64,000 bases of DNA from Anthracocystis setariae (taxonomy: Eukaryota > Basidiomycota > Ustilaginomycetes > Ustilaginales > Ustilaginaceae). This document shows, piece by piece, positions 23,191 to 34,803 of this stretch. The stretch covers positions 1 to 64,000 of the forward strand of contig CAKMXJ010000025.1 in NCBI GenBank assembly GCA_928724745.1, written 5' to 3'. The position numbers and the translations under genes are program-made. The notes beneath the pieces were generated by a model. It saw only the letters and a list, made by a program, of their open reading frames with translations. It was not told the origin of the DNA and did not search any database. Position 1 is the first letter of the stretch; the number at the start of each line of letters is the position of its first letter.

Positions 23191-25041
23191 TTTTTTAGTC
23201 TATTTTTTTTTATAAAAAAGTTAAAAGGCATTTCATAATAATAACTCTTTTACTTTATTATTACTTATTGGATACACTGTGTCAGTGATCATTCTTATCT
23301 ATACCTTTATAAAGGTCAGATTCAGATATATTGAAAAAGGGATATATATTATAGCTGTGTAAAAGAATAAGAGCTCGGGAGGATATAATAAATAAGAGAG
23401 ATATAGATAGAAAAGTAATAGATAACTATATAGGTAAAACATAAATTTTAGCTTAAAATAATAGATAACTATATAGGTAAAACAAAATTTTTTGCTTAAT
23501 TTATAATAAATTTCTAGGCCTGCCAAGCAGCCTAAAGACCAGCGAAGCACGCAATTTATTTGCCCAGCGAAACAGCCAATTTAATTTTATTTAATTTTAT
23601 TTAATTTTATTTAATTTTATTTAATTTAATTTTATTTATAAAGCAGGACCAGCGCTAATTTATCCCCTAATAAATTCTTGTGCTGGGCCCTAACCTACGC
23701 TAATTTATTTGATACCTAATCTTCCTTAAAGTTTATTATTTTTACTATATTTTTTATCCTTCCAACTTAACTCCTTTTATTAAAATAATACCTAGCTCTA
23801 ACTCTAACTCTAACTCTAACTCTAACTCTAGCTCTAGCTCTTACTCTAATTCTAGCTATAACTCTAGCTGTAAATCCAGCTGTAAATCTAACTCTAACTA
23901 TAGTTGTAAATCTAGCTCTAGCTGTAGCTGTAGCTGTAAATCTAACTCTATCTGTAGTTGTAGATCTAGTTCTAGCTGTAAATCCAGCTGTAGATCTAGT
24001 TCTATCTGTAGCTGTAGATCTGTTTGAAGTACTACTTTTTTACTGTTTTAATATTTAATGTTACACTACACTAAAAGCTTGAACCTTGTTAATGATACAA
24101 TTCATATTTGTTCTAGTTAATGATACAATTCATATTTGTTCTAACTTTAATAGACTAGCTATTAATTTAGATTAGTTCCCGATCCGATAATTCTAGAATA
24201 GCTATTAATAATAAATATATTTTTTTTCGACTGATTAAGATATAACTGTATAGGTTAAATGTAAATTTTTTGTGTTATAACATATAAGAGTATAGAAAGA
24301 ATCTAATTTTGTGTATTATAAGTGATAACTGTATAGGTAAAACGTTATTTATTGTATAAAAAAGTGATAACTGTATAGGTAAAACGGTCTTTTTTTGTAT
24401 TATAAGTGATTATTGTATAGGTAAAACCGAATTTTTATCTTAATTTTTTAATTAAATTTCTAGCAATCTATTTTTAAAGTTTATAATTATTACTATATTC
24501 TTTAGCCAAGCAACCCAATGCCTCCAAATTCTTTAATCACCCTAAATTATAAAATAAAATTTGCATTATTCTCTGCTATACTCTACTCTACTCTACTCTA
24601 CTCTATTCTACTCTACTCTACTCTACTCTATTCTACTCTACTCTACTCTACTCTACTGCTGCTAAAGGAGCAAACAGCAACAGCAACCTCTAATAATTTT
24701 TGTAATAACCATTATTCTTCTGCTCGGCTTTATAAAATTAGCGCTGCTAATTTATAGCTTAGTCCCAAAACCAAAAACGAAAATTTTTTCTCTACCTGTT
24801 ACGCTTCCTAGCGGGAGCAACTAAATTTTTATTATAGCAAGCCTTAGCCTTAGCCTTAGCCTTAGCCTTAGCCTTGCCTGCGTTATAAATTTTATTAGAA
24901 CTGCTAATTTATAATATAAAGCAGAGCTTTTTTCTTTTAATAAGATCTGTTAATGTAATTAAATAAACTGTTGCAAGTACTAATTTATAAAAACTCGATA
25001 TTTTTTATTTTTAATTCGGGGATAAATCTTTTTTATCAATC
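23191..25041. other. Intergenic region rns-nad6, tandem repeats
   Basis: No gene. Contains (TTTTATTTAA)n near 23580-23635, a long CTCTAA/CTGTAA/CTGTAG array (23785-24030), a CTCTA array (24570-24658), a CCTTAG run (24840-24885) and six copies of a GATAACTATATAGGTAAAAC box described separately. It is the likely 5' leader of rns on the minus strand. Confidence 0.65.
23418..24428 (-). promoter_or_regulatory. Six minus-oriented CCTATATA boxes upstream of rns
   Basis: GATAACTATATAGGTAAAAC-like boxes near 23420, 23463, 24240, 24322, 24364 and 24406. Read on the minus strand they give TTTACCTATATAGTTATC, close to the plus-strand TAATCCTATATAATAATC boxes elsewhere. They sit just upstream of minus-strand rns, which would suit promoters, but this is inference. 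Confidence 0.3.
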
Positions 25042-25704
25042 TTATTTTTTCTTATGAATCTTATTTAATTTTTTAGCCGAGCTACTCATTGAAAGTGAGA
25101 GTGAAATTGGTCCGATTATACCTAGAAGTAGAATAATACTTGTTACAATTAGCCAAATTGCACCATTTGTATAAAGCACTTGACCAATACTTTGGATTTG
25201 TAGGTAAGTAGCAAATTGTGTATCTGCTGTAAAACTATTGAATGTTTGGTGAACTTCTACAAAAGTGTCTACTCCACCTAGAACTGATACCTTATTAAAC
25301 CAGTTAATTAGACCTAGTCCAATATGTTTCATAATTCCTGATGTTTCATTTAGTTCATAGAAACTTGATGGTACAATTGATACTAGTTCATATAGTAGTA
25401 GACTACCTAGAATTGTTGCTAGAGGTAGATTTTTTGTATATTCTTTACCTACTGCACTTAGTTCTGTTACTTGTAGATTTAGCATCATAATTACAAATAG
25501 GAATAGTACTGTTACTGCTCCAATATATACAATTAGATATGAAATACCAATAAAACCTACTCCCAGTAGTACAAGGTAACCTGCTACATTTACAAACACT
25601 GAAATAAGAAATAGTACTGAAATAACTGGATTTTTTGATGTAATAACTAGAATTCCTGATAGAATCGCACCTAGTCCTAGAAAATCTAGTAGAAAATTGT
25701 TCAT
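25042..25704 (-). CDS. nad6: NADH dehydrogenase subunit 6
   Basis: Complex I membrane subunit, 220 residues, about five hydrophobic helices. Landmarks: LGAILSGILVITSKNPVISVLFLISVF at the start, LLGVGFIGISYLIVYIGAVTVLFLFVIMMLN with the conserved glycines, and a C-terminal helix IWLIVTSIILLLGIIGPISLS. Last tail SSSAKKLNKIHKKK is lysine-rich and contains a TTA leucine codon that the rest of the gene avoids. Start ATG, no intron. Confidence 0.93.
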   Translation of the reverse strand: MNNFLLDFLGLGAILSGILVITSKNPVISVLFLISVFVNVAGYLVLLGVGFIGISYLIVYIGAVTVLFLFVIMMLNLQVTELSAVGKEYTKNLPLATILGSLLLYELVSIVPSSFYELNETSGIMKHIGLGLINWFNKVSVLGGVDTFVEVHQTFNSFTADTQFATYLQIQSIGQVLYTNGAIWLIVTSIILLLGIIGPISLSLSMSSSAKKLNKIHKKK

Positions 25705-26559
25705 AATAATTTAAAATAAAAATTGACCGTATAACTAAATTTGCGCTCCTCGCTTATTTATAAGCTTTACTCTACTGTTAAAGACTTTCGAGCAAGCTAG
25801 AAATTCACATAAATTAAATCGGGCTACTTTCTTGAAGTGCTAATTTATGCCCTATTTATTATTTATTATCTTTTTATGTACTTTTCTAATAAAAGGTCTT
25901 GTAGATCGCACTTTGCTCCTACTATAAAGATATCTTTTATAATAATTACTATTATTTAATTACGATTTTTTTACATAATTTTCCCTTTATAGGCCTTTAT
26001 TAATTATAATTTATTAGGCCTAGTAATTATATATATCAATACCTGATAGCCTTTTTATTATTATTATACTATCGTCCTTATAAGAATCTGCCTATACAAT
26101 ATGTATTGTTTAGAATATATATCTTAAATTAAATTATTTTCTGGGCTTTTATTAATATTATTCGCCTGCACTTAGCTATGGAGAGTTTAGTGATAAAAAA
26201 CTATTTATAAAAATAAATTAAAATTTTAGTTTTAGTTAAAAATCGTAGCCTGCCTGCCTTGCTTTTGCTTTATAAATTAGCGTAGCCTAGGCCTGCTTTA
26301 TAAATTAGCAGGCCTGCGGAGCATAAATTAGCCCAATAATTTATAAGCTGGCCCAATATTTTTATTAGCATTATTTGCAGCATTATTAGTAACCCGACAA
26401 TTATAAAATAAATTAGTAGTTACATTTTGAAGCCACTAAAAATATACTTTTTATAAGTATATTTATGTTATATATTATAGAGTATTGAGTATTGAATATG
26501 TACTTTTTTTCTTAATAATTGAACTATAATTATTATAGGTATCGATGACAATGTTGAAT
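25705..26559. other. Divergent intergenic region nad6-rnl
   Basis: nad6 (minus) and rnl (plus) start on either side, so this 0.85-kb segment probably holds promoters for both strands. It contains CCTGCTTTATAAATTAGCAGGCC-type dispersed repeats (26265-26345). No gene seen. Confidence 0.55.
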
Positions 26560-27184
26560 GTACGATTAAGTAATTAAAGGGATTATTAAGGATGCCTAGC
26601 TGATATGTTGAAAAGGAAGTAAATACTAAAAGTATAAAGATATAATAAAATTTATACAATCCTAAGGTAAACCGAAGAACAATAAAATTGTTCAATTAGA
26701 ACGTTGGGAAGTAAAACATTACAGTACCAATAGGAAAGGAAATCAAAAGAGACTCTGGAAGTAATGGTGAGTGAAACCAGAATAGCCTAAAATCATTATT
26801 AACACACATAGTATTTTGGAATAAGTACACATTAAAAATAATAATAATAAGAATATGATATAGTAAAAACTAGAAGGTTTTTTAAGTGTTTATTTTGCTT
26901 TTTTAAGGCAATTATATTTTTTTAATACCCAGAGAAGGTTAAAGTCCTGTTTGTGATGAAAGTAATGATGTAAAGTAATTAATATGAGGACGTCAGCCTT
27001 GTATGAATTTGGGGGTACCATCCTCCAAGGCTAAGTATAACATATTAAGCGATAGTGAAGAGTAACGTGAGTGAAAGGTGAAAAGTAAGTAGATGACTAG
27101 TGAAATAGAACCTGAATTAGTAATCCTATAAGCAGTTGGAGTTTTTAGTAAAAAAAATGACAACGTACCTTTTGCATAATGGGT

Positions 27185-27851
27185 TTAAATTGGCCCAAAA
27201 TGAGATAATTTTCAGTACAAAACCTGTATTGTTTCAGAGGGTTTTGAAAGAGATTCTTAGATACTACTGTAAAGTCATAAACTATTTTATTTCTCCAGTC
27301 ATTGAAGCTTGAAATATTCTTCATAAAGAAGGAATCTACTCACCAGAGAGCTTTAGCTTTACAAAAAAAGTGGTTTCACTCGTTTACAACCTACGAAGTG
27401 AACAAAAATACAGAAAAATCTCTATGATAGAATATCTATCATTTCATCTAGGTACTGAAATTTTATATCATAGTCCTATTGCATTTATTTTTGCGTAATG
27501 TATACACAAAAGCAATCTTACAACAATAGAATATCTCGACGGAGATATTGAATATACGAGTAACTATTTTCGTATATTTGGCTATATTGGTGAAAACGGT
27601 CAACGTAATCTCAATAACAAGACCGTCGGCAATGTATAATGTCGCTACAGACTGGGTCACCGATGGGTACCTGTAATGGTGCTTAATGTACAGTCGGAAG
27701 AGGAAGTGGTAATATTATCATGTAATATTTGTACAACCAGTTATTACGTAATAAATTACCGTATGTTTCTGGATGAGAATCTAGATCTAGTATTCACTAC
27801 TAAATTGGGAAAATAGCATATAATTCTATTTTTTCAGGAATTTCTTCTTTG
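27185..27851 (+). mobile_element. rnl intron 1, group I, no ORF
   Basis: Inserted after TGCATAATGGGT, ending in G before CAGCGAGTTAG. Core 27585-27705 matches the two first cob introns (GAAAACGGTCAA, AAGACCGTCGG, CGCTACAGACTGGGTCA, GCTTAATGTACAGTCGG). No endonuclease frame. Confidence 0.82.
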
Positions 27852-28362
27852 CAGCGAGTTAGTTTATAAAGCAAGATGAATAATCTAAGCGAAAGCGACT
27901 ATAATAAGTGGATCTTATAAATAGTTTTATGAATTAGACCCGAAGCCAAATGATCTTACCATGAACAGGTTTTTAAATGGCCGAACAGGTGAATGTTGCA
28001 ATATTCTCTGAAGAGTTGTGGTAAGCGGTGAAATGCCAATCTAATTTGGAGGATAGCTGGTATTCTGCGAAACCTATTAAAGTAGGGTTTTTATTTACAC
28101 TTTTATATGTACAGCACTGATCATCATACGTTAGCTAGATGTTTACTTAACATCACTATGTTAATATGGGGAGTTTAACCACTCTACCATTGATGGTTAA
28201 CCTCGGAAGGATAATAGTTAATGATAAGAGCACAGTCTATTCATGATAAGGTGAATAGACAAGCGGGAAACAGCCCTGATCACAAGTTAAGGTCCCTAAA
28301 TATTGTTTAGTGAATATAAGAAAGTTTTTCTCCTTATACAACTATGAAGTAGGCTTGGAGGT

Positions 28363-28773
28363 ACGAAAAGACCGTCAGTGCCTCAATAGTAAGTGATTAC
28401 TATTTTAATACCAACTCAAAACGGTGAAGCCTAAGATTTTTTTATTAAATTAAGTTATGGTAATACCGTGGGAAAGTCGTATCATCGTAGAGATTCTAAA
28501 ATTAACATGAATGTACCATAAATGCATTCACTTTGATATTGACCCTGTAACGACTGATTCGTAAGAAGAGATAGTTGTGTTCCCCTAAAGATGTTAGGGT
28601 TAGCGTTAGCGCGTTCTAACTAATACAATTATAAGACGTTGGCACTCTATGAATCTCAGTTTACTAAATATATTGATCTATCTTTTATTTAATATAAAAT
28701 AGGTCTCCGAAGGGCGGTAAAAATAGAGTTGAAGGTATAGTCTGAACTGTAATGAAAATTACGGAACAATTTG
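28363..28773 (+). mobile_element. rnl intron 2, group I, no ORF
   Basis: Splits GGCTTGGAGGT from AGCCATCTTTTAA. Core shows AACGGTGAAG, TAATACCGTGGGAA and AAGGTATAGTCTGAAC; the first two blocks also occur in cox1 intron 7, suggesting the same subgroup. No ORF. Confidence 0.78.
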
Positions 28774-29824
28774 AGCCATCTTTTAATGATAGTGTAATAA
28801 CTCAGTAGTCTTATAGATTTTTTTTAAAAATCTTATCCTCGTACAGCAGTTCAATTTTTTTTTTAATTTTTGGAAATCTGGGGGGACTAGGAGAGAAGCG
28901 TCGAAAATTTTCGGGTCTTAGACAATATACCTACACTGTGACTATTTATAATAAAAAGTACAAAAGTAAAATTTAGTAGGCCAATAAGGCAAAAAAATTT
29001 TTTAGATTTTGTTATAAATGAGGGTAGCAGAACACTCAGTATCTGATTGAAGTAAAATGTTTCATTTTATGGACAGTACTGAAGAGAAAATGCTGACATG
29101 AGTAACGTAGAAAGGAGTTAAAACACTCCTCGCCGAATACGAGAGGGTTTCATGGAGAAGTTAATCTTCCATGAGTTATACGGACTCTAAGGATTTCTAA
29201 TTTTTTGGCTGGAAAGATTATTTAGACTAATTTTTCTGCGAATAAAAAATTTAGGCGAATGTCTTAATCTGATGAGTAACAATTACATTGAACTGTCTAC
29301 AAAGGGCATTCTAGAGATTTGTTGAAAATTCAAAGGGATGTCACGATCAAGAAAAATAAAGTGTGATTATGTAAATATAATTGCTCCGCTAGTAATTATA
29401 AATATATAATGAATCCGTACCCTAAACCGACACAGGTTCGTAGGTAGAGAATACTAAGGCGTAGAGATAATGCTTGTGAAGGAACTCGGCAAATTGTGCC
29501 CGTAAGTTAGACGATAAGGGTAACCAGAAGAGAGGGGAAATAAAAAGTAGGTGCTACCTACATGAGTAATTTTTAGAGTAAGCTTAATTCTGCGTGTCAC
29601 AAAATCGAGGGCCACGACTGTTTACCAAAAACACAGCAGCTTGCGAAGACTAATAGTACTTGTATAAGTTGTGAACTCTGCCCGATGCCATGTCGTGTAA
29701 AGTTGGTGATCTCTTTATTCTTTTTAGTAGCGGAGCTATTCTAATTTTAATAAATTGTGTCATTAACTGATTCCATGGTCAATGGCGGTCTTAACTATAA
29801 GGATCTGAAAGTAGCGAAATTCCT

Positions 29825-31295
29825 GTCTGTTGATCTAGGAAATCAACTTTATGGGAGTATACTGTCAAACTATGGGGATCTCCTAAAGCTTATGATACCA
29901 AACCATAATGGAAACTTTATGAGTGGCTGAACTAATTACTCAGATCTGCTACATTACATAATTCTAATTATCTTTATTGTATTTGATATTTTTATTCCTA
30001 AGATTTATAATTATACAAATGAACTATACAATAAGAGTGTAGCTAAGGTAACAAGTCATAAGATAAACGAAAGTGCAATGGACAATCGCGTAGCTAAATC
30101 AAACATCAACTATCTAGGATATTACTTTAGCCTTAGTCTATTTAGTATGTTTGTAATAGTGCAACGAGTATACGGCAGTAGTTGTATTTGGGTTAGTTTC
30201 ATTGTAACCCTAGGCTTTATTTTCATTCAATATAGTAAAACTTATATAGTTATATGTATTAAATGAGTAATACAACTAAGATATACTCTAATGGTCCAGG
30301 AAACTGGATATCCAATCAAAATCCTTTCTAAGCTTTTTATTTCTCGAATTAAGCAAATACATAAAATAGCTTCTCCAGCTTCTCCGCGTTATGCGTCCAA
30401 TAAACAACTAGATCCAATATTTATCACAGGACTAACAGATGCGGAGGGATCTTTTATAATCAAAATGTCAAAAACCAAACTTGGATGGCGAGTTCAACTA
30501 GAGTATTGTATTGGTATGCATATCCGAGACAAAGATCTAATGACTCAAGTCCAAAAATTTTTTAGTGTTGGTACTCTACGTGTAACTAATAATGCTGTGT
30601 ATTATTCAGTACGAGCTAATAAGGAACTACTAGTTGTACTATCCCATTTTGAAAAATATCCTCTACTAACAAGTAAAGGATCTGATTTTATACTGTTCTC
30701 TAAGGCTCATCACATTATAATGAATAAAACTCATCTAACAGTAGCTGGACTTCAACAAATTGTAGCTCTTAAGGCTAGTGTTAATTGGGGACTAAATGAT
30801 GTGCTGAAAAGAGCTTTCCCTAATACAATTGCAGTAATGCGACCACCAGTAGCCCAGCAAGAGATTCACTCCCAATGGCTGGCAGGATTTGTAACAGGAG
30901 AGGGTTCTTTTATTGTTCGTATTAAGTTGCTCCGCTAGTAATACAAATAAAACTGGTTTTCAAGTACGTCTACGATTTAATCTTTCACAGCATGTTCGAG
31001 ATTTTGCACTTATAAACAAGATTTGTATTTATTTTGGGTGCGGAACGATTTATATTAATCGGGAAACAGCAAGTTTTAATGTTTATTCTAATACAATAAA
31101 TATTAAGATTATTGCCGTATTTTTTACGAAATATCCTGTAATAGGTCATAAGAATATGCAATTTCTAGAATGGATGAAAGTAGTAGAGATAATTCAGGAT
31201 AATAGTCATAAGACTATAGAAGGTATAAAAAAAATTCAGGAACTTTATGGTAAGCGAGAGCAGAAATAAAAAGTAAGATAAATTTGATAACTATG
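29825..31295 (+). mobile_element. rnl intron 3, group I with broken LAGLIDADG ORF
   Basis: Inserted after GTAGCGAAATTCCT; the exon resumes TGGCTATTAAATG. Intron ends in G. It carries a LAGLIDADG frame interrupted by a GC element. Confidence 0.8.
30078..31269 (+). pseudogene. LAGLIDADG endonuclease cut by a GC element
   Basis: With TGA read as Trp (30264-30266), one frame runs from ATG 30078 to TAG 30938. It holds FITGLTDAEGSF and WLAGFVTGEGSF, both well-conserved LAGLIDADG helices with their acidic residues. Immediately after SFIVRIK a 13-bp stretch (30927-30939) containing TTGCTCCGCTAG brings a stop and shifts the frame; the rest of domain two, SNTNKTGFQVRLRFNLSQHVRD to KREQK, continues in the next frame to 31269. 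The insert therefore looks like a recent hit in an otherwise intact two-domain gene. The first 60 residues before the domain are hydrophobic and unassigned. Confidence 0.85.
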
Positions 31296-31411
31296 TGGCT
31301 ATTAAATGTAGTCCTGCATGAATGAGGTAACGTTGGTCCTGCTGTCTCCACAAGCATCTCAGTGAAATTGAATTAGCCGTGCAGATGCGGTTTATCTTCA
31401 GTTAGACGGGA

Positions 31412-32376
31412 GTGCGACAAGAAGTCTATTATAGTAATGAGGTGAAAACCCTCCTGATAATCCATTATCTGAGCTCAAGTGGCATGCTAGAGTAGTAATA
31501 CTTTAGTGTGAAGCCCACCTAAATCCATCTATCAATAACATTTGAATAGATGGTGAGCTAGTTATCTATGAACAACACAAGTGAATCCACGTTAGAAGCG
31601 TAGAACTGACGATTATCAGCGGAGGCTGATAATTGACTGTTGAATGTAGTAAAGTGTTCCCGTACTTTACTTTATGGATCTAATTTCAACCTACGTATAG
31701 TGGGGTTCTAAGGATAACATTAAAGTGCTATAGTAGGAACTTGGTAAGCCCAATAGTATCTATTATTTATTAATAGAGGTTTTACTGTAAAGTAAAATAA
31801 CTACTAGTGGGTAAAGGATGCACTAAAAAGCGAATGATTTACTGTAATGGTAGATATAGGCCGTGCCAGTGCCTGTTTTGGAAAACTGGCACGGCTAATC
31901 CGAAAGGATGCTGACTTAGAGCAGGCGTTTTATAATCAATGAAAAAGTTTTCTGGAATTAGGTTATGTGTGGGCCGGCCCGGCCCTTCCTAAATTTGACA
32001 CGACGTCTCTCTCAGAAACTCTTGATAGTCGATCTGTTAGTCGATATATTACTAACAATGAAGAAAAAGTAACAGCTTTTCTGAATGACTATCCGCTAAA
32101 AACACAGAAACAACTGGATTATCTAGACTGGAAGAAACTTATTGATATGAAGAACGAAGGTCAACATAAAACAGAATTGCTCCGCTAGGACGTGAAGCAA
32201 TAGAGAAAATTAAATCGATGAAGAATCGTTATTGTAAAAAATTTCTATTAAATAATATACGGGATCCCTCAGAAAATAAGTTTTGATTATTTGAAATGTT
32301 TGAGCTGTATGCGATGAAAGTCGCACGTACAGTTCTTGGAGGGGGAAAGATTTGTGAGAATCCGACCTATCTCGAC
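31412..32376 (+). mobile_element. rnl intron 4, group II with LAGLIDADG remnant
   Basis: Starts GTGCGACAAG directly after AGTTAGACGGGA and ends ..CTCGAC before AGACCC. A textbook 34-nt domain V (32302-32335) begins GAGCTGTATGCGATGAAAG and closes with GTTC. GTAGGAACTTGGTAAGCCC and TAAAGGATGCACTAAAAAGC fit domain I. It has no reverse transcriptase; domain IV holds a broken LAGLIDADG remnant, a known but uncommon combination in fungal rRNA introns. Confidence 0.88.
31967..32260 (+). pseudogene. LAGLIDADG C-terminal remnant in group II intron
   Basis: The frame includes ITNNEEKVTAFLNDYPLKTQ and LDYLDWKKLIDMKNEGQHKT, the usual end of a LAGLIDADG domain, then a GC element (TTGCTCCGCTAG, 32177-32188) supplies a stop. 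In another frame GREAIEKIKSMKNRY follows, the expected last helix. Both LAGLIDADG motifs themselves are missing; upstream lies a GC-rich GGGCCGGCCCGGCCC insert at 31972-31986. Confidence 0.75.
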
Positions 32377-33232
32377 AGACCCTATTACAACTTTACTGTA
32401 ACTTGATATTGTGACTTCTAAAGCTAGGTGTAGTATACAAGGGAGTATTTTAGTAATTTTTGATACATCAGTGAAATACCTTGACTATTCTAAAGAAGTT
32501 AACTTAAATATTTAATGACGTATGTAATGTGATCATCATTTTTATGTATTTTGTGCAATCATCAACAAGATATTTAGTCATTTATCGGTTATAAATGAAA
32601 AATTTTATTTTTTATTATTTTTTATTTTATTTTATTTTTTATTATTTTTTATTTATAATTCTTATAGGCGCTAGATAAAGGAAAAGATAGAGAGAATATA
32701 GAGACGGATTATCTCAATCTGAATTTGTATTATTTCTATGAATAAATGAATAATGTACTGTCCATTTTTAGTATAGCAGTCTTTAAAGGTTAAACTAAAA
32801 ACCTAGCGTCATTGAAAACAGGACTATAAAAGAGTGATAATCAGCTTACTCGAAAATTATCAGGTGGTCAGTTTTACTGGGACGGTAGCCTCTAATAAAG
32901 TATCAGAGGCCTTCAATAAGGTATGCAATATATTGGTCAGAAACCAATGAACTATGTAAAGTTTATTAAAGCGTAATAGTATAAGCATACTTGACTGAAA
33001 GACTGATAAGTCGATCAGATACGCAAGTAGGATATAGTGATCCGGTGATTCATTATGGAATGGTCATCGCTCAAGAAATAAAAGTTACGTTAGGGATAAC
33101 AGGTTTATCGTTCGCGAGAGTTCATATTGTCCGGACGGTTTGACACCTCGATGTCGACTCGTCTCATCCTCCAGGCGCAAAATCTTGGAAGGGTTCAGCT
33201 GTTCGCTGATTAAAGAGGCACGCGAGTTGGGT

Positions 33233-33622
33233 TACGAAAGTACTTACGACAATTATTATATATCATCTCTTTTTTAGACTTAGACCAAAAATAAGATAAA
33301 ATTTAGAATATAATTGCTCCGCTAGTATTGAGCCCAATTGAAACTGGATGAATTGCAGGGAAAACTAATATTAATTTAGTTAATCTGCAGCGAAGCTATT
33401 ATTAGCACCTTATTTGGCTTTCAGCCTACTGAAAAATTAATTTGTAGATAATAGAACGTTCAACGACTAATCGGTGAGCTGTGCTAGCAATAATCCGGAC
33501 ACGAGCGTCCAGCAGAAAATAAAAATAAAGTTTTTTATTTATTTTTCTGATGAAATAGTCTGAACAATGATGTAAATCATTGAAACTGGTTTAAAAACTG
33601 GTTTATAACATAAAATAAATTG
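33233..33622 (+). mobile_element. rnl intron 5, group I, no ORF
   Basis: Interrupts GCGAGTTGGGT|TCAATACGACG. Core shared with atp9, cob 3, nad5 2 and cox1 2 introns: GATGAATTGCAGGGA, AATCTGCAGCGAAGC, GTTCAACGACTAATCGGTGAG, CGGACACGAGCGTCC. It is closest to cob intron 3 (GCGAAGCTATTATTAGCACC). A GC element lies at 33313-33326. Confidence 0.83.
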
Positions 33623-33960
33623 TCAATACGACGTAAGTCAGTATGTATCCTATCTTCTGAAGAAAAAAGTAATCAATTAAGAAACTCCGATTAGTACGAA
33701 AGGACCATTCGCGAGATGATTCAATGGTGTACCTATTGTTACGTCAATTAATTTTGATATACTTAAAACAAAATAGTGATATAGCACCGTAGGATAGCCA
33801 CAATCATGACAGATAAGCGCTGAAAGCATCTTAAGCACGAAACACATCTTCTTAGATTACAAGAAATTTGAAGTAGACTACTTCCTATGTATTTTACATA
33901 TATCTTTAATATAACATAGCTTATAACTATGCTTTTTGTTATATTTCTTTTTTCTAGTAC

Positions 33961-34468
33961 TAACATATTTGTAATAGAACATCGGTTATCTTAATATAAT
34001 CTAGCAAAAACTACTTTATATTATAATAATATTCTATATTAGATACGATAATAAGGTAATGTGTAACTGTAAATCTTCTAGGGTGCAAATGTAAGTATAG
34101 TAATATATTCAGTTTAGCATAACTAATTTATTGATTTACTTAATCGTAAAACATTGTCCACTATAATTATTCAATACTGTGCTGCAGCTGACATATTCTT
34201 AAATTAAATTGCGCAGCTAATTTATGCTTCGCAGGCCTAATTTATTTACATTAATAAGGCCTAGCGGCTAATTTTATAACCCGAAGGGAAGCAAGGTTAT
34301 AAAGGATTACCTAGCCAGCGGAGCAGCCAACTTTTTTATAAAAAATCAAAAAAAAGCACTTTTAATTAGTATACTAATACCTTTTTTCATATTAGATAAA
34401 TTCTTATTTATAAATAAAATATATATAAAGTAACAATAGAAATCCTCTAAGATAATATTAATTAAAAA
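33961..34468. other. Intergenic region rnl-trnP
   Basis: Dispersed repeats CAGCTAATTTATGCTTCGCAGGCCTAATTTAT and relatives at 34205-34330; otherwise AT-rich. No gene. Confidence 0.55.
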
Positions 34469-34542
34469 CAGATTGATGGCCTAATGGTTCAGGGTGATCA
34501 CTTTGGGAGTGATAGTCGAAAGTTCAAGTCTTTCCAATCTGA
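34469..34542 (+). tRNA. trnP: tRNA-Pro(TGG)
   Basis: Acceptor CAGATTG/CAATCTG, anticodon stem ATCAC/GTGAT, loop TTTGGGA with anticodon TGG, T loop TTCAAGT. Clear cloverleaf. Confidence 0.95.
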
Positions 34543-34731
34543 AATGAAATATTTTCTATTTTTTAGGCCTTTTTATCTAGGCCTAAAAGTCCGACTAAAA
34601 ATTTGTAATTAAAATAAGAGCTGCAAGCACAAAAATTTTATTTTGAAATATTTGTGGTTTATATTAATTTATTAAATAACTGTAAATAAATAATATATAG
34701 TTAAGATTACTGTTAGTATAAATAGAATATT

Positions 34732-34803
34732 GGTACTATAACATAGTGGTAATGTGGCGTACTGTTAATACGTTTAACGAAAGTTCGATTCTTTCTAGTG
34801 CCT
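34732..34803 (+). tRNA. trnN: tRNA-Asn(GTT)
   Basis: Acceptor GGTACTA/TAGTGCC, loop CTGTTAA with anticodon GTT, T stem GAAAG/CTTTC with TTCGATT loop. Confidence 0.93.

Larger units (their letters stand above)
26560..33960 (+). rRNA. rnl: Large subunit ribosomal RNA with five introns
   Basis: Exons by homology: 26560-27184, 27852-28362, 28774-29824, 31296-31411, 32377-33232, 33623-33960. Recognised segments: GATTAAGTAATTAAAGGG and AAGGATGCCT at the 5' end; TACCTTTTGCATAATGGGT; TAAGGTCCCTAAAT; TGCTGACATGAGTAACG; CCGTACCCTAAACCGACACAGG; CTGTCTCCACAAG; TAGTGATCCGGTG; TTAGGGATAACAGG; and the sarcin-ricin loop TTAGTACGAAAGGACCA. The common omega site in TAGGGATAACAGG is uninterrupted. GC elements sit in variable exon parts at 29388 and 29725. 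The outer ends are estimates. Confidence 0.93.

Noticed and set aside
27463..27660. Minus-strand frame in rnl intron 1
   Set aside because: Antisense to the conserved intron core; the core explains the sequence.
33080..33110. Omega-type intron in TAGGGATAACAGG of rnl
   Set aside because: The segment is uninterrupted.
33763..33966. Minus-strand frame at the rnl 3' end
   Set aside because: Lies antisense to conserved 23S-like domain VI sequence.
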